In this document: positions 55,755 through 64,000 of the stretch, one piece after another
Position numbering within the stretch: the stretch's first letter is position 1
Layout of the letters: the number at the start of each line of letters is the position of its first letter
Assembly (NCBI GenBank): GCA_029721515.1
Contig: CM056555.1
Location: forward strand, 1,037,001-1,101,000
DNA: 64,000 nt
Source: Synanceia verrucosa
Lineage: Eukaryota > Chordata > Actinopteri > Perciformes > Synanceiidae
Direction: 5' to 3'
Translations under genes and position numbers: made by a program
The notes under the pieces: model-generated
Databases searched by the model: none
What the model saw: the letters and a program-made list of their open reading frames with translations, nothing else
Told to the model about the DNA's origin: nothing

Positions 55755-58700
55755 CCTCACCTTCATCAAATATGAAAGCCCAGTTTGTTGCAAAGGGAAT
55801 GTTACCATCTGTGGGTCCCCAGATAATGAGGAAGTGAAGCCAATGTCCCAAAAAAAGAGCTAATCTAATATTTCACCTCTTTTTTAACTTGAAATTTTAG
55901 AGCTCAACCATTAGGTATTTTCATTAGGAATCAATCCTACCCGGTTTTTCATGAATGACTCATGAAAAACTCTGAAATATGACTTAAAACACTGATCAAT
56001 CATCAAAATACTCAAGTAAAAAATAACCATAGCCAGAAGTTGAAATGCAGTTCTTAAAGCAGTCAGACTAAAAACATTTCCTAATAGATAGTTTAAAGTG
56101 AAGTGCATTCATTTTTCAGTACTAACTGCAGAAAAAAACAGCTCACTAAGACAGCACATTTCGTGAACTGCATGCAGCAAATTAACTAGCTCCTTTTGAT
56201 CAGCAGGTCGACACACAAACACTGCAAAATCCTCCAGGGGCACTTTGGAGGCATGTTATTTTGGGAGTTTGTTGCCTCCCTGGAAACGCTGCAGATGAGG
56301 ATCAAACAAACAGCCACTGAACACTGAAATGATCTTCCTCTCAAGTTTTGATCAAATAACAGCGTGAAACATGGAAATGTGGGAGCATCGGCCACATGAG
56401 GGCAGTGTTGCTTTAGTCGGCTTGAAGCACAAACATGCAGAGACCAGGGACAGGTCAGGGGAGAGCATTGTGCTTTCATGTAGGCGTTTGCATTTATATT
56501 TAATCAATCTAAGGGAAAATAAGGAGTAAAACGGGGAAAGAAAGTTCACTGCAAGATGAAAAGGAGAAATCAGAGGACAGGAAAACAAAAGAGAAGAGGA
56601 CAGATGTTGAGCACCTTTTTAGTTGTCTTAATATTTTGTCTCAGTTGATGATGAGGGAGTTGAATGCATAGATGTGAGAGAGAGAGAGAGAGAGAGAGCT
56701 GGAGGAGTGTGTCTGAGCGAGAGGGAGGGAGAGGCAGCGAGTTGGTGGATAAATGAGGAGGCAGCGCTGGCTCAGCCTCAGCATCTTACTGCCAGGAGAA
56801 GGAAGCAGTCCAGGAAACAGTCGGAGCTAAGCAGCTGTGTCCAGGAGCATCTCCTGCAGCCTCAGCACCACCGTCGGATGTTTGCACTTGATGCGTCCTC
56901 ACATGGAGGCGGCTTGAGCTCCAGGATCTATCCTGTAACCTGTGGCAGTGTGGGAGCACAGACTTCAGCAGTGGAACCGTCCTGGCTCTGTTTATTTCAA
57001 TTTATTTCATTTTTGAGAGGAGGGAGAGCTGAAAACTCATGAGAGCGAACATCTTTACCTGTAGCATCATGCTGTGTACTCGCTGGTTTTAGCATGGCTG
57101 CTGCCGACAGTTCGGACTGTGTGTGAGAGTTTCTGTTTGTGTGAATGTGTGTGCGTCAGGATGAGCGTTCCCATGTTGAAGATTGGCGCGGTGCTTAGCA
57201 CCATGGCGATGGTCACTAACTGGATGTCCCAGACTCTGCCGTCGCTGGTCGGACTCAATGGAACCATCATTTCGTCTGAGGGCACACACGAGCGCATCGT
57301 CAGTGTATGTATTCTGCGTATACACACCAGACACACTTAGTGGGTTGGCGGTGCAGATCGTGTTTGTCGCCCAGCAGCTGAAGTTCTCTTGTGTTCCCTT
57401 TGCATGCTTCAATCAGCTGTTTTGTGCATATCAACACTCACACTCCCCTAACTCTCTAAATACGACCTCTTTTGCATCTGATCGGAGAAATTTGCTGCTC
57501 TCAGAATTTAGATTAAAAATGTAGGGATGGACACATTCAGGAGGATTGAGTCTAAATGCTGCAGATATTTGATTTGTGCAGAAAATCCATCAAAACAAAG
57601 AGGCTCTGAGAAATAGATTAAACAAAAAAAAAACAATATGAGTAATCAATAGTAAGTGATGTTTTCTGTTGATATGAGTCATAATGAACACATGTACAGT
57701 ATGCTTTCACTGCGACACAAGCAGAGGGGTAAGAGGATCGCTCTCTCCCTGACTTACTGGGGTGATATTTCTCCTGGGAAGGCTGACTCACCCATGGGAC
57801 AGCTAGTGATTTGTTGCCTTAGCAACACCCTGGCAACCCTTGACATGTAGATGTTGGACCATTGCACATGCAGCTCCTCTCTGAATCTGTATATGAACTG
57901 TATTTCTGTGTTGAGGCTTTCTTTGCATGATTTAGCTTTTCTGGCTCGAGAGGCACCTCGCAGCTGCTGTGTGCCGGCACTTTGCAAGTTCAGCAAAGTG
58001 CATGCTGCCTCATGCAAGCAGACGCCTACACACAAACAGCACAGAAACGCTCACAAAAAAACAACAAAAGCACACACAGGAAAACTGTGTGGGAACAGAT
58101 GGGGATGTTAGCGGTGCTATCTAAACATGTCACCTCAGGAAACTCTCAAGCTGTTGTGATCCTGTACATTTATCAATTTATCAACCTTTATCAATCATTT
58201 GTTGTGTTCTGAGTTTGTTAGCACGGTCTCCATGTTGAGAGCCATGTGGAGGCAATCCCTCAATGATTAAATATCCTCTTAATCCATTACTGTCTTATTA
58301 CTGTTGTAATGTTGTTAACCTTCATTATTTCTTCCATTCAGCCATTCGTTGAGTGTCAGCCCTTTTATAAAACACAAAGTGTCTTGTTCCAGTGTTTTTG
58401 TCCATTTTCAGTCATATTTCTAGACTCACAGAATATTTAGTACTATGTCTCTGAAAACAGTGAATATCTCAAATGAAAGAAGAGACTCTCTATTTCATCA
58501 TGAAAAAAATGTTTGTTTTTACCTTGTTCCATTCTTGTTTTATCAGAGGTAGAGTAGAGGACACTTTCACCAAAATCAACACTTTTTGTCCAGATTCTGT
58601 TTGTTTTGCTCTCTAATCTCGATCGTCTCCACTTCCTGTTTTGATCTCTGTGGTGTATACTGTCTCTTTATGCTCTGACTACATCTCCCAGAAGCCCCAG

Positions 58701-61700
58701 TATTACTCACAGGCTGTGTGAGAGCGCCCTCTAGTGCCTGCTGCTGAAAAAACACTTTGACCTTGAAATACGTCATTCTCACGCAGAGTTAAACATTTAT
58801 CAATCACTTTTATGAACCCATTTGATAGAAATATTATAGAAAAATACGTCAGGTTCAAGTATTGGTTGATGACAACATTGTCGTGTTTTATTGAGTGTTG
58901 TCCTATCTCTGCCGCCTCTCCACTCTTATCTGTTTAATTGTTGCAGGATTTTAGCGCTGTTAGCTCTCTCTATTTGCACTGATCACAATCAGCAGAGCTG
59001 CCTGAGCAGATTTTTATCATTTTGCCCTCGTGTGAAATGAGCCCTCAGGTGCCGTATGTCCTCCTCTGTTTAATTACATCGAGCGGTAGGCACAAACGAT
59101 GCTTATATTCTCATCACATCCACATCCTCCTGTTTGAAACCGCCCTGTTCCTGTCAGCTCCATTGTAAATGGGACTTCAAGGTTACAACACCAAACCCGG
59201 CTGATTGATTTATCAGACGTTTCCCTTCAGGCCTCCTCCTCATCCTCCCTCCTCCACCTCCTTTCACGTCTCCATCATCCCAGCTTCCTCCTCTGTCGTT
59301 ATTCTTCTTTAGGGTTTGTAGGGCAGCTTCTCAGACACATTACTGTGACAGGCTGGTGTGTGTCAGCTTGAGCGCAGACGTACCTTCATGTTGTTCTTAA
59401 ATGTTAACACTACTGCAAGTAGGTCAAACTGAAGCCCCAGTTAAATCTCGACAAAATGAGCTCGTGATTTCACGTGTTTCCTAATTTAATGCGCTGTGAA
59501 TTGGGTCCAATGTTTAGACCTCAGGGAACAATTGCTGTCACCTCAGCACTACCTAATGAGCTCCCAAATAAACCCCCCCAAAAAAAAATTCAAAAGAGGA
59601 AACGTGTCGTTATATAACTAACATAGGCGCTGTTTTCGAACTATTGATGAATGTGTGTGTCTTGCAGCGCTGCAGCCTTGAAAAACACAACAACAAAAGG
59701 CTGTTGTCCTCATTAAAAAAGTATTTGCACCATTCTTGTAACTGTAACATTGAGAGATCATGTATTTTACTCTGAGAACCATCTGAATTTTCAAAAGGTT
59801 GTTTCAAGTGGTGCACTTTCAGAAACTAGATTGCAAAAAGGAGTCACACTGACATTCAATCAGAGTTGTACCACTGAATGAACTTCAGGTTTTTTTTTAT
59901 CTTTTTGCTCTGTTTTGGTCTACACCAACCAACTCCTGTGTCTCTTTAGCTTCTTGGCTATATTCGCTTACCATTAGTCACTCATTTTGTCTTGTCTGCT
60001 GTTTGGTTTTTAGAGCCTTCTTGCTAAAATCATACAGGAGGTCACATGATCCAGGGTTCAAAGTATTATAGCAGAAGTTGTTGTTTGTTTTTAGTTTCAA
60101 AACACAGATTAAAGTGTCCAGCCATTTTAACTGCTCAAATTCAGTTATTATCAAGAAATTCAAGTTAAGTCCAAAACGCAGGTTGCTCAAATTGGATTGG
60201 TTACATTCAGATACCAATGTTCAATATTCAAACTCTAACATTCACACCAGCAGGTGTCATTATTCAGGCAGATCTATCAGATCATCAGAATTGAAGTCGA
60301 ATTAAGTTTTGGGAATATTGGCTGGTTTCATTTCATGTGACAAATCACATGAAGTCAAATGGATTAGTAAAATTAGTAAACTATTTCAGTGCTATAAATT
60401 CAGCATTATGTAACTTAACCTAAATGACATATTCACATCACTTCTGTTTTTGCTTCAAATAATAAAAAAAAAATCTATCCACATTAACTCATTGAGTGCC
60501 AACTTAATGATATGTCAAAGTGTTTTTTCGGCAGTGGATCTCCAATCGCGCTCTTGCTGGGGCTTCTGGGAGATGTAGTCAGAGCATAAAGAAACGGTAT
60601 ACACCACAGAGATCAAAACAGGAAGTGGAGACGATCGAGATTAGAGAGCAAAACAAACAGAATGTGGAGAAAAAGTGTTGATTTTGGTGAAAGTGTCCTC
60701 TACTCTACCTCTGATAAAACAAGAATGGAACAAGGTAAAAACAAACATTTTTTTCATGATGAAATAGAGAGTCTCTTCTTTCATTTGAGCTATTCACTGT
60801 TTTCAGAGACATAGTACTAAATATTCTGTGGGTCTAGAAATATGACTCAAAATGGGTAAAAACACTATTACAGGCAGGTGTGCCTCTTGCTGTTCAGTCT
60901 AGAGAGAAAGACATTTATAAGGCAGTGAACGATGGATTTCAGGTATGTACATTTTGGAAGTGGTTGTGAGGCTAATTGGATTTGCTGGTCAACAGCTCAC
61001 TGCAGCTGGACCAGCAGCATGCCAATAACACGCTTCCAAACACACAACATCTGTGTCATTGTGACCTTTCAGAGGTACTTTTCACTGTGACCAGCTGCAC
61101 ACCTGTGTAACTATCATGCTGTTTCATCAGCCTCTTGATTCAATGGTTTTGCACAGGAGGAAACAGAAATAAGTCTTTTGTGAAAAGTCTTCAATCTTTA
61201 TATCTGCTTGTGAAAAATAGGATTTTTGTGATTATATTTTTGTTGAGTGTAATTTCCTGCATATTATCAAAGAATCTTTTGTCTGAACAACAAAGGAGGA
61301 AATAACAGGAAGTGTATTGAAGTAAGTAACAAGATTGTGTGCTTAAGTCGAACGTTGTGGTCACGGTATGAACAAGAGCAGAAGCAAAGTGGTGCATTAG
61401 TATGGACTCTGTGTGTCGGATAGAAAGCGTTTTTCTTTTTTGTTCAGATTTCTGGAGCTCTGGGGAGCCGGTGACTTTTTGGCAGAGAGGAAAGCAGAGG
61501 GTGGAAACTCTCCAGTTCTGCTGCTAGCTTTCCTGGACACCAGCATGTGGGAGATGTCACAGCTGATTTGAGCTGCAAACGAGAAACGCCTCATTCAGAC
61601 ACAAGCTGTCCATGCTGTGGTCAAGCACAATACAGGGCAAAGAGCATGCACTTTTCACCGACACTTAAATCACAATATGTGTCCTGAAATCCTGCCGAGA

Positions 61701-64000
61701 GACAGGAAGGAAAATATTTGTCCACCCTTCCAACAAAAAGCTGACCTGAATAATGGGTAGAGGTGCCGAGCAAAAGAAAGTGCTCCAGTAATATGACTCA
61801 TTGAGTCCTTTATAAGCATCTTTTCACGGAAAAAGCACAAAAACTGACAAAATGCAACATGAAAACACTTCAAGGTCTGTGAAATACAGCTTTAGCTGTC
61901 ACTTTATTTTTGCTTTATAGGAGCACAGCATGACTCACTGCCTTATTAATGCTAATTGTTATGTCTCTTATGTTACCACATTCATATGCAGCCATTTATT
62001 AAATCATTCTTGCACAGCTCCTATATACTGCACTCCTATACACATGCTCTCTCAACACATACTGTATTGGAGCTCATTAGACCCAGGGGAAGCACTTCCT
62101 GAGGGACGTGATTCAGGGTGAAATATTCCACAACACAACATCAGTGTTCGTGGAGCTCGTGGTGTTTGCACAGGCTTGGAGCACATATGATGAATTTACA
62201 GGATGACATGACATTTTGGTCACATTTCAGATTTTATACATCCTATCCAGCTCCAAATTTTCTTTCTTTTGATGTTGCAGGGGACAAAAATTGGATTTTG
62301 AAAATCGTTCACCAGTGGAAATTACATGCTCAGCAATCTTATCGCACAAGGAATGATCATTTTGCACAGTCTAATAATCTGTTGATTTAGTCTATTAATT
62401 TTCAAAAAGAGGAAGCTCCTTATAATCATGTTTCAGAAGCTGAAGTACTTTTATCCATTTTTACTTGGTAAATGACTCAAATGATTATTGCTGATAATTA
62501 TATTTACATTTATATATTAATACATGATATAGGGCTGTAGAAATTAGCCCGTCAACCTGATTAGTTGCCGTTAAAGCCTTAACTTGCGCAATGGTAACTC
62601 TATTTGGACAAATGTGTTGCCAAAGACTTGCTGGCAGGTCATGAAGCAGAACTTTCATTCAAAAAATCACAGAAACAACAACAAGGTAGTCGTAACTAAC
62701 GATCAAACATGCTGATAAAATTAAAGTGACCATCTTTTCTGAATCTGTCCAAGCTTCTCCTGTAATTCAGCAAACAAATAATCCACCAAAGGTTAACTTT
62801 GACACCTCTATTGTAATATAATTGTTAATTCTTTTTTATGAGAAAATGCCTGAACTCCTTAAAAACAAACCTCCCATAGGTGGGTGTGCGATCGCTGTTT
62901 GCATGATATAAAACTAAAATAATACATAATAGCTGGAGCAGTTATTCTTTCTATAGTTGAAAGCCAAGGCCAGGGTCTTTCGCAGTGATTCGTACGCTCA
63001 GGATGTCGTCGTTACTGGAAAATTAAAGGAATCAAGCAGACCTCAACAGCCTCTGGAAATTTATTAAAAATAACTCAGCTTCACTACTCAATATAGTACA
63101 GTTATAGTTCAGATTTCCATCTCAGTGCCAGTTCTGATCAGCTTCAGGGGCCCTTATACCTCAGCGCACATCATCTTTTTCAGTGTGTGTATTGCTTGTT
63201 GTACAACTTCCTGTTGTTGTACTCAGTGTGCGCTTGTGTTGGATTCTTATGTCACCAGCAAGGACTAGTTTACGACACTGGTCGCTAGACAGAGGCAGAG
63301 GAGAGTGGAAAGTGAAAATAACACTATTACATATACTTTCACATATTTTGTTCATGAGCTCTTTTGGATCAATATGTTTTTTGTGTTATTTTTAATTAAT
63401 GACACAGTTTCAGTAATGGTGTCAGTTAATGTAGTTTGCTGACTCACATAACCCTTTACTTAGATGTGTGCAGATTTTTGGGATATGAATAATTTCTGGA
63501 TACTCCAATAAATCACATCACAGCGAGCATGAATACCAACGAGGGCACAGTCGGTCTATTTCTGTTCTGTTCTGTGGATTAAATGTCAAAGAGCTCCACT
63601 TTGCTGACCTCCTCTTCTGTTGAATACATGGCTGACTTTGTATTCCTGCAGTGACGTCACTGACGCAGCGCTGGTTTGTGTGCAGGGGTTGTACCCGGGC
63701 TCGGAGGAGGGCTGGCAGGTGTACAGCACAGCTTCAGATCCTGACGGCAGGTGCGTTTGCACGGTGGTCGCTCCGGCACGAAACCTCTGCAAGCGCGACC
63801 CTCGGAGTCGACAGCTTCGCCTGCTGACCGAACAGGTGTGTGTTTGTTTGTGTCCTGACTCTGAGTGCACGCCTGGCTGTTTCACTGGTCAACATTGTGA
63901 TGCAGCACAGAGGGAAAGGCAGCACGCTGGAATGAAATATTCACTGGACTATCTCTTTGTTTTGACACTTGCAAAAACACACATGAACTGGCAGGTTTTC
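54450..64000 (+). CDS. olfm2: olfm2, olfactomedin/noelin 2 (5' end, two alternative first exons; rest outside window)
   Basis: Secreted or ER-resident olfactomedin-domain glycoprotein of neural tissue; family members act in neurogenesis and AMPA-receptor complexes. Coding exons seen: 1a 54450-54515, 1b 57161-57304 and shared exon 2 63686-63835, all phase 0. Exon 1a-2 gives a signal peptide followed by GLYPGSEEGW; exon 1b-2 gives MSVPMLKIGAVLST followed by the same. Exon 2 matches the noelin N-terminal domain (SEEGWQVYSTASDPDGRCVC). The coiled coil and the C-terminal olfactomedin propeller lie beyond the right edge. Neighbour order with col5a3 and rdh8 favours olfm2 over olfm1 or olfm3. Confidence 0.88.
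54516..57160. other. olfm2 intron and 5' region of promoter 1b
   Basis: Contains an ATT-rich stretch (55041-55075), a 25-unit TA microsatellite (55698-55747), a GA run (56675-56698) and then a GC-richer section (56700-57160) that is probably the 5' UTR of the exon 1b transcript. No coding exon recognised. Confidence 0.55.
56675..57160 (+). promoter_or_regulatory. Probable downstream olfm2 promoter / exon 1b 5' UTR
   Basis: A GA-repeat run at 56675-56698 followed by about 460 bases richer in G/C than the neighbourhood, with several upstream ATGs, ending directly at the exon 1b start. GA-repeat promoters are common in neural genes. The exact transcription start is unknown. Confidence 0.4.
57161..57304 (+). 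CDS. olfm2: olfm2 exon 1b, alternative first exon
   Basis: 48 codons beginning MSVPMLKIGAVLSTMAMVT and containing NWMSQTLPSLVGLNGT. Mammalian OLFM1 has MSVPLLKIGVVLSTMAMIT at the same place, so the match is close. Donor GTATGT at 57305, phase 0. The weakly hydrophobic N-terminus may work as a signal or anchor. One N-glycosylation site, NGT. Confidence 0.92.
58340..58792 (+). mobile_element. TTAA MITE, copy E
   Basis: Body complete. Left end degraded (CATTCGTTGAGTGTCAGCC), right end reaches TTAA at 58789-58792 but with the inverted terminus changed. Minus-strand frame 58782-58576 open. Confidence 0.65.
60484..60868 (-). mobile_element. TTAA MITE, copy F (5' truncated)
   Basis: TTAA at 60484 with end TTAACTCATTGAGTGCCAA, then the inverted family body to about 60868, where similarity stops. 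Opposite in orientation to copy E 1.7 kb away. Confidence 0.65.
63686..63835 (+). CDS. olfm2: olfm2 exon 2
   Basis: 50 codons, phase 0 at both ends, AG at 63684-63685 and donor GTGTGT at 63836. Encodes GLYPGSEEGWQVYSTASDPD and then GRCVCTVVAPARNLCKRD, with the three cysteines of the noelin N-terminal domain, which in the family form intra- and inter-chain bonds, and ends LRLLTEQ where the coiled coil begins. Confidence 0.93.
63836..64000. other. olfm2 intron after exon 2 (cut by window edge)
   Basis: 165 bases of intron; nothing else seen. Confidence 0.6.

Larger units (their letters stand above)
57305..63685. other. olfm2 intron before exon 2
   Basis: 6.4-kb AT-rich intron with two TTAA MITE copies in opposite orientation (58340, 60484). 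No other exon, RNA gene or clear repeat array recognised. Confidence 0.65.

Noticed and set aside
56674..57042. 122-codon frame before olfm2 exon 1b
   Set aside because: Starts in a GA repeat and has no family motif; most likely 5' UTR.

Overview
The window is vertebrate genomic DNA, almost certainly from a ray-finned fish and probably a percomorph-type teleost. It has intron-rich genes with short introns, GT-AG splice sites, many CA/TG and TA microsatellites, and fish-type repeats: tRNA-derived SINEs, hAT-, Harbinger- and piggyBac-like MITEs and an L2/CR1-like LINE scrap. There is nothing prokaryotic or viral and no CRISPR array. Single reading frames explain little here. The four real genes appear only when exons are joined by splice phase, which I did by hand.

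Layout. (1) 1-2094, minus strand: the 5' half of palb2 (partner and localizer of BRCA2), four exons, running off the left edge. (2) 3457-8899, minus strand: a complete six-exon rdh8 (photoreceptor all-trans retinol dehydrogenase), 317 residues. (3) 12530-51134, plus strand: a complete 66-exon fibrillar collagen gene, col5a3 (collagen alpha-3(V)), 1731 residues. It has a 12.6-kb first intron, and its main triple helix of 337 uninterrupted Gly-X-Y triplets is coded by 54/45/108/162-bp exons. (4) 54450 to beyond the right edge, plus strand: the 5' end of olfm2 (olfactomedin/noelin 2), with two alternative first exons (54450-54515, 57161-57304) and shared exon 2 (63686-63835).

The order rdh8-col5a3-olfm2 matches human 19p13.2 from memory, which supports all three identifications. 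palb2 is on another chromosome in human, so its position here reflects a rearrangement in one lineage. The genes are not an operon and do not share a pathway: palb2 acts in DNA repair, rdh8 in the visual cycle, col5a3 in fibril nucleation in the matrix, and olfm2 is a secreted or ER glycoprotein of nervous tissue.

Intergenic and intronic DNA is dominated by transposon debris. Most striking is a TTAA-flanked ~450-bp MITE family with at least six substantial copies, one of them inside another inverted-repeat element. There is also a Harbinger-type MITE with a 3-bp target duplication and a transposase remnant, hAT-like elements with nested SINEs, and a perfect 31-bp hairpin. I see no undescribed system. 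The most useful leads are the acidic tyrosine-rich N-propeptide of this col5a3, the duplicated motif in palb2, the dual olfm2 promoters, the microsatellites that form splice-acceptor tracts, and the MITE family.
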